This document shows positions 7,322 through 14,143 of a stretch of DNA of 14,143 bases, piece by piece (within the stretch, counting starts at the first letter, position 1; every line of letters starts with the position of its first letter). Position numbers and translations under genes: made by a program. This DNA is from Ignavibacteria bacterium (lineage in GTDB: Bacteria; Bacteroidota; Ignavibacteria; Ignavibacteriales; Melioribacteraceae): the NCBI GenBank assembly GCA_011049495.1, contig DSBF01000110.1:1-14143 (forward strand). Reading direction: 5' to 3'. The notes beneath the pieces are model-generated. The model was not told where the DNA came from, did not search any database, and saw only the letters and a program-made list of their open reading frames with translations.

Positions 7322-8074
7322 CTATCCCGCCAATACACTTCCGCCGTTTACATTCAATATTTCTCCGCAGATATGTCTTGCATAATCAGTTGATAAGAAT
7401 AAAATCGGATAAGCAATATCTTCGGCAGTTGCAATTCTTCCAACAGGAATATCATTTCTAACTTTTTCTTTGAATCCTTTATCAGCAAAAACTTCATCAT
7501 TCATTTCGGTATCAACCCAGCCGGGGGCGACAGAATTAGTAGTAATTCCGAATGGTCCGAGTTCCCATGCCATTGATTTTGTAAATGAAATCATCCCGCC
7601 TTTAGAAGCTGCATAATGCGAATGAAAAGATTCTCCTCTTTGACCGGCAGTTGATGATACGTGAATAATTCTTCCCCACTTTTTTTCTTTCATATAAGGA
7701 ACAACTGCTTTTGTAAATAAGAACATTGAATCAAGATTTACTCTCATTAATTTCTGCCAATGTTCCAATGTCATTGTTTCTAAAGTACCGTCATTCCAAA
7801 TACCTGCATTATGAACAAGTATATCGACACTTCCGAAATCTTTTACGACTGTTTTAACCGAATAATTTATTTCCGATTCGGATTCCATATCAACTTTGTA
7901 TGCTTTAATTTTCCCCTGGTTAAAGCGGCACAATTCATCCGCTCTATCTTTTGCTTTTATGTATGTGAAAGCAACATTTGCTTCAGCTTCCGCAAACAAT
8001 TTAACACAAGCGGCACCAATACCTCGCGAACCGCCTGTTATCAATACCGTTTTTCCCGATAAATCGATTTTCAT
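7322..8074 (-). CDS. Short-chain dehydrogenase/reductase (FabG-like SDR)
   Basis: This 250-residue classical SDR is expected to oxidise or reduce a hydroxyl/keto group with NAD(P)(H). The cofactor loop TGGSRGIG is at residues 13-20 and the NAG motif at 89-91. The catalytic tetrad is complete: N113, S141, Y154 and K158 (SSTAG ... HYAASK). The C-terminal NVNGGSVLAG is typical of FabG-like proteins. It most resembles 3-oxoacyl-ACP reductases, but this subfamily is broad and the substrate is not determined. A good ribosome site (GAGGT) lies just before the ATG. The start overlaps the truA stop by one base (TAATG), so the pair is probably coupled. Together with the enoyl-CoA hydratase four genes downstream, it could serve acyl-chain metabolism. 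Confidence 0.92.
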   Translation of the reverse strand: MKIDLSGKTVLITGGSRGIGAACVKLFAEAEANVAFTYIKAKDRADELCRFNQGKIKAYKVDMESESEINYSVKTVVKDFGSVDILVHNAGIWNDGTLETMTLEHWQKLMRVNLDSMFLFTKAVVPYMKEKKWGRIIHVSSTAGQRGESFHSHYAASKGGMISFTKSMAWELGPFGITTNSVAPGWVDTEMNDEVFADKGFKEKVRNDIPVGRIATAEDIAYPILFLSTDYARHICGEILNVNGGSVLAG

Positions 8075-8808
8075 TAATACCTCACTTTATATAAAAATAA
8101 TCCTTTTGCAAGAACCGCCTGCCCGGCTGATTCTCTATCCTTATTTTCAAGAATTTCTTTAAGATAACTTTCATCAAAATTATTCTTCTGAGCATATAAT
8201 AAAGTACCAACAATAGTCCTAACCATACCGTGTAGAAATCTATCAGCTTCAATATAAAATAATGTAAAGGTGCCAGTCTTTCTCCAATGAATGTTTTTAA
8301 CATTGCAAATCTTGTTATTCACCTCTTCGTTTTTTCGTGAAAAAGAAGTGAAGTCATTTTCACCTAACAACACTTCTGATAGTTTATTCAGGTGTAAAAT
8401 TTGTTGCGAAGATAAATCGGGATATTCCATAGAATAATTTTTATAAAATGGAGATTTTTTATGAGCGAGCAAATATAAATAACTTCTTGTCCTTGCAGAA
8501 AATCTTGAATGAAAATCTAATTCGACTTTTTCAGAATTTGTTATCGAAATATCTTCCGATAAAATTGAATTGAGTGAATAAGTAAATTTATATAAATCAA
8601 TTTCATGTTCCGTTTGAAAATTTGCAACTTGACCTAACGCATGAACACCTGTATCTGTTCTTCCCGATCCAATTAAATTAACTTGATCCTTTAAAATAAG
8701 ATTAATTCCATCTCTAATTTTCTGCTGGATTGTAACGGCATTTTCTTGAATTTGCCAACCGGAATAATTTGTACCGTCATATTGGATGGTAAGTTTGTAA
8801 TTGTTCAT
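8074..8808 (-). CDS. truA: tRNA pseudouridine(38-40) synthase TruA
   Basis: This 244-residue enzyme converts uridines 38-40 in the anticodon arm of tRNAs to pseudouridine. The catalytic aspartate is D52 in GSGRTDTGVHALGQVA. The active-site tyrosine is Y110 in RSYLYLL, and FLHGMVRTIVG (191-201) is the conserved C-terminal motif. The N-terminal IQYDGTNYSGWQ (8-19) is also diagnostic. The length is normal for bacterial TruA. The usual C-terminal pattern with Thr-Ala-Pro before GLYL is replaced by AVLAKGLFL, a modest deviation away from the catalytic site. The ATG has no evident Shine-Dalgarno. It is the first gene of the compact group continuing into the SDR gene, and the structured repeat upstream separates it from the DUF5683 gene. 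Confidence 0.97.
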   Translation of the reverse strand: MNNYKLTIQYDGTNYSGWQIQENAVTIQQKIRDGINLILKDQVNLIGSGRTDTGVHALGQVANFQTEHEIDLYKFTYSLNSILSEDISITNSEKVELDFHSRFSARTRSYLYLLAHKKSPFYKNYSMEYPDLSSQQILHLNKLSEVLLGENDFTSFSRKNEEVNNKICNVKNIHWRKTGTFTLFYIEADRFLHGMVRTIVGTLLYAQKNNFDESYLKEILENKDRESAGQAVLAKGLFLYKVRY

Positions 8809-8843
8809 GAAGTAAAATTAAGAAAATGTAAAGCAGCCCGCAA

Positions 8844-8961
8844 AACCTTCAATGTTATCGCCAAGATTAAGAAATGGTAAACATTGAAGGTTGCTAGGTA
8901 TAGATTTCTAATTACGGTAGCTAGCAACCATCAAGGTCAAAAACAAGTGACCTTGATGGTT
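8844..8961. repeat. Three-hairpin intergenic repeat, copy A
   Basis: This lies in the 164-base gap between truA and the DUF5683 gene and contains three inverted repeats. Stem 1 is 13 bp (8844-8856 with 8880-8892, loop 23). Stem 2 is 9 bp, ggttgctag with ctagcaacc (8889-8897 with 8921-8929). Stem 3 is 14 bp (8926-8939 with 8948-8961), with loop aaaacaag. Neighbouring stems share a few bases, so they compete or stack. Parts recur at 13985-14074: gaaggttgcta, gctagcaac and the 19-base core at 8933-8951. No T-run follows on either strand, so it is not a standard intrinsic terminator. No open reading frame is present. Confidence 0.8.
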
Positions 8962-8972
8962 TATTAAAGAAA

Positions 8973-9692
8973 TTAAAATTTAGTTACGAAGTTTAAATTT
9001 AGCGAAGGAGGTAAATTCGGATTTGTCGTCATTCCAACAGAAACATTCCATGAATTATCTTCAATTCTTTGATTATAAGCAGAAACTAAACGTACGGCAT
9101 TAACAGCACTTGCAAGTCTATTAAGTATTAACGCACCAACGGCAAACCTAACATTATTATAAGCATTTTCCGATGAGGTCCACATTTGCCTATATTCACT
9201 TCTCTGATTATTACTTTCCCATTGCCAGTAATGAGTAGTTTCATCATAAATCGCATTGAAGTTTCTGTTTAATTCTTGAGTTCGATTGTATTGATAGATA
9301 TCGACATAATTACCAATATCAGCAAAATATTTTTCATCTTTTCCATCTAAAAAAACACTACCTCGAGATTCAGCGAATGAACGATAATTATCTTCTTTCC
9401 ATGCACCATAAATATTAAATCCCGCAACCGCACCCCAAAACACACCATCAGCAATTGTAAAATATAACCCGGAATCATAAGCATTAGCATATAACTCGCC
9501 CATTCCCGGAAGAATAAGAGAATAAATAATAGCTAAACCGGGTTTCTTTTTATCGGGATTTGGTTTTAACTGCATTGAATAAGTGCTTTCAATCTCAATG
9601 TCGATTTGCTGCCTTAACTCGGTTATTGATTTGTTATGAGTTTGTGCAAAAAATAAAACTGGAATGAAACTGATTAACAAGAATTTTTTCAT
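8973..9692 (-). CDS. DUF5683-type membrane-associated protein, function unknown
   Basis: This 239-residue protein has a signal peptide (residues 1-16, VLFFA before QTHNK). The segment KKPGLAIIYSLILPGMGELYANAYDSG (48-74) is split by a proline-glycine pair and is the hallmark of DUF5683. A second hydrophobic stretch follows at about 77-97, and another at 183-205. The C terminus (SLNLNFVTKF) is strand-like and ends in phenylalanine, hinting at an envelope location. No enzymatic motif is recognisable. The ATG is four bases after the mtaB stop, so it is probably co-transcribed with mtaB and possibly coupled to it. The function is unknown, and the link with mtaB may only be positional. Confidence 0.8.
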   Translation of the reverse strand: MKKFLLISFIPVLFFAQTHNKSITELRQQIDIEIESTYSMQLKPNPDKKKPGLAIIYSLILPGMGELYANAYDSGLYFTIADGVFWGAVAGFNIYGAWKEDNYRSFAESRGSVFLDGKDEKYFADIGNYVDIYQYNRTQELNRNFNAIYDETTHYWQWESNNQRSEYRQMWTSSENAYNNVRFAVGALILNRLASAVNAVRLVSAYNQRIEDNSWNVSVGMTTNPNLPPSLNLNFVTKF

Positions 9693-9696
9693 AATG

Positions 9697-11019
9697 TTAT
9701 CCGGCTAATGTTTGAATGTTGTTTTCAATTAAATCAACAGTACAAATATTACCATTTGCCTCCTTAATTTTTACTTTGGTGAATTTGTTAATCAATTCAT
9801 TGTTGTATGGATGTTGAATTCTTAAATATGACTCGGTAAATCCTTTCATCATTCCGTTTTCATTTTGTTCTTCAAATAGAACTGTTTGCTCAACTCCGAT
9901 CATTTTTCTATTAAATTCGATTCTCTTTTTATCACTTAAGATACGCAGCATTTTATTTCTTTTTTTCCGAATTGATATATCAACATTACCATCTAATGAA
10001 ACAGCTTTAGTATCCGGTCTTTCGGAATATGTAAAAACATGTAAATAAGAAATCGGAAGATCTTTTAGAAAATCATAAGTTTCTCTAAAAAGTTCATCTG
10101 TCTCGCCGGGAAAGCCGACAATAACGTCAACACCGATGCCTAAATTAGGAATTATTTCAGTCGCTTTGTAGATCAATTTTTGATACTCTTCAACTTTGTA
10201 GCGCCGCTGCATAAGTTTTAAAATTTCGGGACTGCCGCTTTGCAAAGGAATATGAAAATGATTCACTAATTTTTCATTTTCATAAGTCAAATTAAGAATA
10301 TCGTCGTTCAGCAAATTTGGTTCAATTGAACTAATCCTGATTCTATACTCACCATCAACAGATAACATCTTTTGCAGCAGATCATATAAATTCATTCCAT
10401 AATTAATACCGTAATCGCCGACATTCACACCGGTTAGAATAATTTCTTTATAACCGGCGTTCAGCAAAGTTTTAAATTCATTTATTACTTCACCGGGATT
10501 CATGCTCCGGCTTTTACCGCGTGCAAGAGGTATTGTACAAAATGAGCATTTATAATCACATCCGTCTTGAATTTTGAAAAATGCACGAGTTCTTTCATTC
10601 CCATCAAGAGAAAGTGATGAATGAAAATCATTTAATTCGTTTGTATCAGAGACATAAATACATGAGAGATTGTTCTTGGAAAAATCACCGGTATAATCAA
10701 AGATGTTGAATTTTTCATTGCTACCAAGTACAACATCAACTCCGGAAATCTTTGTAATTTCTTCGGGTCTCAGTTGAGCATAACATCCGGTAACAGCCAC
10801 AAATGCATCAGGATTATTTCGCAGGGCACGCCTAACAATTTGCCTACATTCTCTGTCGGCATTTTCAGTAACTGTACAAGTATTAATCACGTAAACATCT
10901 GCAGCGGAATTGAAATCTACAATTTCAAATCCTTTGTTAAGAAAATCCTGACCTATAGCGGATGTTTCCGAGAAGTTAAGTTTACAACCTAATGTATGGA
11001 ATGCTACTTTATTTGGCAC
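9697..11019 (-). CDS. mtaB: tRNA (N6-threonylcarbamoyladenosine(37)-C2)-methylthiotransferase MtaB
   Basis: This 440-residue radical-SAM enzyme adds a methylthio group to t6A37 of tRNAs that read ANN codons. The N-terminal UPF0004 domain carries the cysteines of the auxiliary iron-sulfur cluster (C12 in HTLGCKLNFSET, C48 in INTCTVTE, C79 in TGCYAQ). The radical-SAM motif CDYKCSFC supplies C154, C158 and C161. The C-terminal region (about 375-435) is a TRAM domain. The TLGCKLN-type N terminus separates MtaB from MiaB and RimO. The start is GTG, supported by a strong ribosome site (AAAGGAAAG immediately upstream) and by family alignment from residue 2. The rpsA terminator ends only 13 bases upstream of the start, leaving no room for a promoter between them, so expression probably depends on read-through or a promoter inside the rpsA 3' region. 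Confidence 0.95.
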   Translation of the reverse strand: MPNKVAFHTLGCKLNFSETSAIGQDFLNKGFEIVDFNSAADVYVINTCTVTENADRECRQIVRRALRNNPDAFVAVTGCYAQLRPEEITKISGVDVVLGSNEKFNIFDYTGDFSKNNLSCIYVSDTNELNDFHSSLSLDGNERTRAFFKIQDGCDYKCSFCTIPLARGKSRSMNPGEVINEFKTLLNAGYKEIILTGVNVGDYGINYGMNLYDLLQKMLSVDGEYRIRISSIEPNLLNDDILNLTYENEKLVNHFHIPLQSGSPEILKLMQRRYKVEEYQKLIYKATEIIPNLGIGVDVIVGFPGETDELFRETYDFLKDLPISYLHVFTYSERPDTKAVSLDGNVDISIRKKRNKMLRILSDKKRIEFNRKMIGVEQTVLFEEQNENGMMKGFTESYLRIQHPYNNELINKFTKVKIKEANGNICTVDLIENNIQTLAG

Positions 11020-11032
11020 TTCTTTCCTTTAT

Positions 11033-11083
11033 AAAAAAAGGGCTGCAGTTAAGTTATTAACAAAATTAACTAATTACAGCCTT
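11033..11083 (-). terminator. Rho-independent terminator after rpsA
   Basis: In minus-strand RNA, aaggctgtaattag pairs with the region ending cagccctt. This gives an imperfect stem of about 14 bp with two G-U pairs and mismatches, followed by an uninterrupted run of seven T (complement of 11033-11039). It begins 17 bases past the rpsA stop. A GC-containing stem base followed by a U-tract is the classic intrinsic terminator layout. Confidence 0.88.
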
Positions 11084-11100
11084 AAAAAGTCTACCAATTA

Positions 11101-13041
11101 TTACTTATTATTTTCTTCTGTTTTTTCTTCTGTTTTCTCTTCAGATTTTTCTTCCTTTGGTTCCTCTTCTTTTTCTTCGGCAGGAGTTTCATCTTTTACT
11201 TCCACCGTTTTTTCTTCTTTCTTTACTTCAGCGGGAGCTGCAGGAACCGGTGGTTCTTGTTTTTCTTCGTAAAGATCAAAATCAGAAGGATCAAACTTAC
11301 CGGTATCCGCTTGTTTGATATCGTCAACGGTAACTTTATCCAACTTAAACTGCTCAATATATTTGGCAATTTCTTCATCGGATTTTTCTTTTAACGGCGC
11401 AACAGCACTTAAAACAATTTTCTTGTTTTCTTTATCAAACTCAAGAACGATAAGTTCAAGTTTTGTATCTATTGGGAAACAGTATGAAAGATTTTTAATC
11501 TTTGAAGGTGATAATTGAGTAGCGGGAATAAATCCATCAACACCCAACGGAAGTTCAGCAATCAATCCTTTCTCGATTATACGAACAATCTTACCTTCGG
11601 TTCTCTTACCTGTAGCATATTCTTTTTCGAATTTATCCCAAGGGTTATCATTAACTTGTTTATGACCCAAAGATATTTTTCTCTGTTCCGTATCGACGCT
11701 TAAAACAACAACTTCAATTTCTTCACCTTTTTTAACTACTTCGCCGGGATGACGAATTTTCTTTGTCCACGACAAATCAGAAATATGAACTAATCCGTCA
11801 ATACCAGGTTCAAGTTCAACAAACACACCGAAGTTTGTAAGGTTTCTTGCAATACCTGTATGTTTTGAACCAACCGGATATTTTTTAAGCAGTTCCTGCC
11901 ATGGATCGGGAGTAAGTTGTTTCATACCAAGCGAAATTTTCTTTTCGCCTTTATCTAAACTTAAGATAACTGCTTCAACAACTTGTCCCATTGAAACAAA
12001 TTGAGAAGGATGACTAATATGCTGAGTCCAGCTCATTTCTGAAATATGAATTAATCCTTCAATTCCTTTTTCAATTTCTATGAATGCACCGTAATCTGTT
12101 AAAGAAACAACTCTGCCGGAAACTTTATCGCCAACCTTGAATTTCTCTTCAATTTTTTCCCAAGGATGCGGTTGTAATTGTTTTAAGCTGAGTGAAATAC
12201 GTTTCTTTTCTTTATCGAAATCTGTAACAACAACTTTAATTTTTTCATCAAGTTTAACAACTTCACTTGGGTGATTAATTCTTCCCCAGCTTAAGTCGGT
12301 AATGTGAACGAGACCGTCAACACCGCCAAGATCAATGAACACACCGAAATCAGTTATTGCTTTGACTATGCCTTCAAGTATTTGACCTTTTTCTAAGCCG
12401 TCGAGAATTTCTTTTCTTTGATCTGCGATAGTTTCTTCAATGAGTACTTTATGAGAAACAACAATATTTTCGGTTGGGATGTTAACTTTAACAATTTTGA
12501 AATCCATTGTTTGACCAACGAATGCATCGAAGTCTCTAACCGGACGGATATCAATTTGTGAACCTGGTAAAAATGCTTCAATACCGTTTAAGTCAACAAC
12601 CATACCGCCTTTAATTCTCTTAAGTATTTTACCGGGAATGATTTCATCATTTTCATGAGCTTTAAGAATTCTATCCCATACTTTAAGAAAGTCAGCTCTC
12701 TTCTTACTTAATACCAAATTTCCATCTTCGTCTTCAACGCTTTCAATAACAATATCAACTTTATTCCCGATTTTTATTTCTTCGGTTGCGTTAAATTCAG
12801 TTTTAGAAATAGTGCCGTCGGATTTGAATCCAACATCAATTACTACGTTATCGCCTAATACACCGACAATTTTTCCGGTTATGATTTCGCCTTCTCTGAT
12901 GTCGTAAAATGATTCAGAATATAATTTTGTAAGAACTTGTAATTCTTCTTCCGAATATTCGTCTTCATTAAATATTTTTGCATCATCAAGTGGTTCTTTG
13001 ACTGATGCTTGTACTTCTTGTTCTTTTTGCTGCTCGGACAT
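11101..13041 (-). CDS. rpsA: 30S ribosomal protein S1
   Basis: This 646-residue protein binds mRNA on the 30S subunit and helps initiation on mRNAs with weak ribosome sites, which suits this genome. Six S1 (OB-fold) repeats are visible at about 50-115, 133-199, 218-288, 303-375, 390-462 and 477-546. Repeats 3-5 carry the strong GVFI(D/E)L...DGL(V/I)HIS(D/E)(L/M)SW signature. Repeats 1, 2 and 6 are more divergent, as usual for S1. An acidic N terminus (1-45) precedes them. After repeat 6 there is a linker (547-593) and a low-complexity Glu/Lys/Pro/Ala tail of about 50 residues, making the protein longer than E. coli S1 (557). The ATG has the best Shine-Dalgarno in the window (GGAGGA). It follows cmk, a widespread bacterial gene order. 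Confidence 0.97.
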   Translation of the reverse strand: MSEQQKEQEVQASVKEPLDDAKIFNEDEYSEEELQVLTKLYSESFYDIREGEIITGKIVGVLGDNVVIDVGFKSDGTISKTEFNATEEIKIGNKVDIVIESVEDEDGNLVLSKKRADFLKVWDRILKAHENDEIIPGKILKRIKGGMVVDLNGIEAFLPGSQIDIRPVRDFDAFVGQTMDFKIVKVNIPTENIVVSHKVLIEETIADQRKEILDGLEKGQILEGIVKAITDFGVFIDLGGVDGLVHITDLSWGRINHPSEVVKLDEKIKVVVTDFDKEKKRISLSLKQLQPHPWEKIEEKFKVGDKVSGRVVSLTDYGAFIEIEKGIEGLIHISEMSWTQHISHPSQFVSMGQVVEAVILSLDKGEKKISLGMKQLTPDPWQELLKKYPVGSKHTGIARNLTNFGVFVELEPGIDGLVHISDLSWTKKIRHPGEVVKKGEEIEVVVLSVDTEQRKISLGHKQVNDNPWDKFEKEYATGKRTEGKIVRIIEKGLIAELPLGVDGFIPATQLSPSKIKNLSYCFPIDTKLELIVLEFDKENKKIVLSAVAPLKEKSDEEIAKYIEQFKLDKVTVDDIKQADTGKFDPSDFDLYEEKQEPPVPAAPAEVKKEEKTVEVKDETPAEEKEEEPKEEKSEEKTEEKTEENNK

Positions 13042-13077
13042 CGGTCCTCCAAATAAATACTATGCTCTCAAATTCCC

Positions 13078-13137
13078 AGTCATCAAAAGGAGTGAAAGCA
13101 TTCTAGTTTAGTTTTACATTTGTTGTTTGTGATGACT
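13078..13137 (-). promoter_or_regulatory. Inverted repeat in the rpsA leader
   Basis: Eight-base arms (agtcatca at 13078-13085 and tgatgact at 13130-13137) span nearly the whole 95-base gap between cmk and rpsA, with 44 bases between them. The right arm touches the cmk stop codon. A long-range stem here could shape the S1 mRNA leader, which in other bacteria is the target of S1 autoregulation. The pairing is real, but the function is inference and an 8-bp match in AT-rich DNA may be chance. Confidence 0.3.
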
Positions 13138-13829
13138 TATAAACTTTGTTTTAATTTTCTACCTGTAGCTTCTTCAATCATTTCTAAAATTTTATAAATC
13201 TCATCCGGAATAGTCATATTAGTAGAATCAACTTCAACAGCATCGTCAGCTTTTTTTAACGGGCTTGCTTCCCTGCTGCTGTCAATTCTATCTCTTTGAA
13301 TAATATTTTCTTTTACTTCTTCAAAAGATAAATTCATTCCTTTTTCTACCAATTCTTTATGACGGCGTTTAACTCTTTCATCAAGAGAAGCTGTTAAATA
13401 AACTTTTATTGTCGCATCGGGAAAAACTACTGTGGTTGTATCGCGTCCTTCGGCAATAATATTAGTATTTTCACCAAGCTTTCTCTGAATCTTAACCATT
13501 TGCTCGCGAACTTCCGGGATTTTACTAACATCACTAACTTTTCCATTAACTTCAGGTGTTCGAATATTTTCCGTTACTTCCTCTCCATTTACAAATACTC
13601 TTGTTACACCGTTTTCAAATTTTAGTTTGATATCGGATTTGTTAGCAATTTTAATAATCTCATCAATTTTATCTTCAGCATTATTTCTAAGAACAATAAA
13701 TGTAATTGCTCTGTACATAGCCCCGGTATCGACATAAACATAATTAAGCAACTGCGCCAAACCTTTGGCAACAGTGCTTTTACCCGCTCCGGCGGGACCG
13801 TCGATCGCAATTACAACATTTTCTGACAT
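13137..13829 (-). CDS. cmk: Cytidylate (CMP/dCMP) kinase
   Basis: This 230-residue kinase phosphorylates CMP and dCMP with ATP, feeding CTP and dCTP synthesis. It has the P-loop GPAGAGKS at residues 11-18 and the CMP-binding segment VDTGAMYR (33-40). EGRDTTTVVFPDA (127-139) is the next conserved block. The lid/C-terminal signature QRDRIDSSREASPLKKADDAVEVDST (178-203) has the conserved Arg residues R179, R181 and R186. The length is that of standard bacterial Cmk. The ATG at 13829 is chosen; an in-frame TTG nine bases upstream is possible but not needed. No strong ribosome site is seen. It is the first gene of the cmk-rpsA pair, and its promoter should lie in the AT-rich region to its right. 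Confidence 0.97.
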   Translation of the reverse strand: MSENVVIAIDGPAGAGKSTVAKGLAQLLNYVYVDTGAMYRAITFIVLRNNAEDKIDEIIKIANKSDIKLKFENGVTRVFVNGEEVTENIRTPEVNGKVSDVSKIPEVREQMVKIQRKLGENTNIIAEGRDTTTVVFPDATIKVYLTASLDERVKRRHKELVEKGMNLSFEEVKENIIQRDRIDSSREASPLKKADDAVEVDSTNMTIPDEIYKILEMIEEATGRKLKQSL

Positions 13830-13984
13830 AGAAAACAAATTTAAGCATTATCCTTTTTTTTAGCAAATAAAAATCCTAATAAATATTTGAAATACAACAA
13901 CTTAGGGGGGTGGATCAGAGGATTTTTAGGTGGGAAAATTTTGTAATACTAGTTTTTAAAGAACTCTATAACAAATTTGGGATA
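13830..13984. other. Non-coding AT-rich upstream region of cmk
   Basis: I see no gene here. It should hold the cmk-rpsA promoter on the minus strand, but no convincing pair of boxes stands out. A 9-base inverted repeat (aaaaatcct at 13869-13877 and aggattttt at 13919-13927) and a run of six G (13905-13910) are present. Together with the repeat and GC-rich tail to its right, this makes about 310 gene-free bases. Confidence 0.5.
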
Positions 13985-14074
13985 AACCTTCGAGGTAAGG
14001 ATATGCGCTTTATGTAGTTTTTCCTCGAAGGTTGCTAAGGTGGCTAGCAACGTTGAAGGTCAAAAACAAGTGAC
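13985..14074. repeat. Intergenic stem-loop repeat, copy B (third hairpin disrupted)
   Basis: This is the same architecture as the repeat at 8844-8961. Stem 1 is 11 bp (13985-13995 with 14023-14033, loop 27). Stem 2 is 7 bp, gttgcta with tagcaac (14031-14037 with 14045-14051, loop 7). It then has the identical 19-base core aaggtcaaaaacaagtgac (14056-14074). The left arm of stem 3 is present but its right partner is not: after tgac the sequence switches to unrelated GC-rich DNA. Stem 1 differs in sequence from copy A yet pairs perfectly. Confidence 0.75.
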
Positions 14075-14143
14075 TCGCCAGTCGTCAGACCTCGACGCAC
14101 CCTGTCGGGAGTTCGGTCGAAGACTCCGTTGGAGTCTCCAGAC
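14075..14143. repeat. GC-rich hairpin-forming tail at the window edge
   Basis: These 69 bases are about 62% G+C by hand count, against a strongly AT-rich window. They contain a perfect 7-bp hairpin (agactcc at 14121-14127 with ggagtct at 14131-14137, loop gtt). A 4-bp hairpin (gact 14072-14075 with agtc 14080-14083) straddles the junction, and short nested complementarities lie between 14088 and 14118. It is cut by the window edge. It could be the end of another repeat or mobile element; no protein can be assigned. Confidence 0.4.

Noticed and set aside
7811..8162. Plus-strand open frames across the SDR/truA junction
   Set aside because: They are antisense to two well-supported enzymes and have no recognisable motif.
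8844..8961. CRISPR array or intrinsic terminator at the stem-loop region
   Set aside because: There are no regularly spaced direct repeats, and no U-tract follows any of the hairpins.
11104..11250. CT-rich stretch as a tandem repeat or regulatory tract
   Set aside because: It is explained by Glu/Lys codons of the S1 C-terminal tail read on the minus strand.
13830..13838. TTG start for cmk three codons upstream
   Set aside because: The ATG at 13829 fits the family N terminus and no ribosome site favours the TTG.
13839..14143. Insertion sequence or tRNA at the right edge
   Set aside because: There is no transposase frame, no terminal inverted repeats within view, and no cloverleaf can be drawn.

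Overview
The window is AT-rich and gene-dense and consists mainly of bacterial housekeeping genes. The closest fit is the Ignavibacteria/Chlorobi/Bacteroidota (FCB) group. The reasons are a DUF5683 membrane protein, small surface proteins ending in phenylalanine, a six-domain S1 protein with a long acidic tail, and few strong Shine-Dalgarno sites. This placement is inferred from gene content, not from a database search.

Layout: bases 1-20 are a perfect palindrome, probably the end of an upstream transcript. Three plus-strand genes follow, packed without gaps (84-3904): a secreted NPP-type phosphodiesterase and two M16 peptidase subunits. The first M16 subunit has the zinc site; the second lacks it but keeps the substrate-binding Arg/Tyr pair, so together they should form one heterodimeric protease. 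Everything after 3897 is on the minus strand.

Read in the direction of transcription (right to left), the first minus-strand group is cmk (CMP kinase), rpsA (ribosomal protein S1), a clear intrinsic terminator, mtaB (tRNA methylthiotransferase) and a DUF5683 protein. An intergenic stem-loop repeat (8844-8961) separates this from a second, very tight group: truA, an SDR reductase, an SRPBCC protein, a DUF2231 membrane protein, a small outer-membrane-type protein and an enoyl-CoA hydratase. That group ends at a hairpin. The last minus-strand gene encodes a membrane-anchored protein that looks like a catalytically dead relative of the divergent polysaccharide deacetylases. Its 3' end overlaps the 3' end of the second M16 gene.

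The most unusual content is non-coding. The structured repeat between truA and the DUF5683 gene recurs at the right edge of the window (13985-14074) with different but compensating stem sequences. There its third hairpin is interrupted at an abrupt junction with a GC-rich, hairpin-forming tail (14075-14143). I see no defence system, CRISPR array, transposase, rRNA or tRNA.
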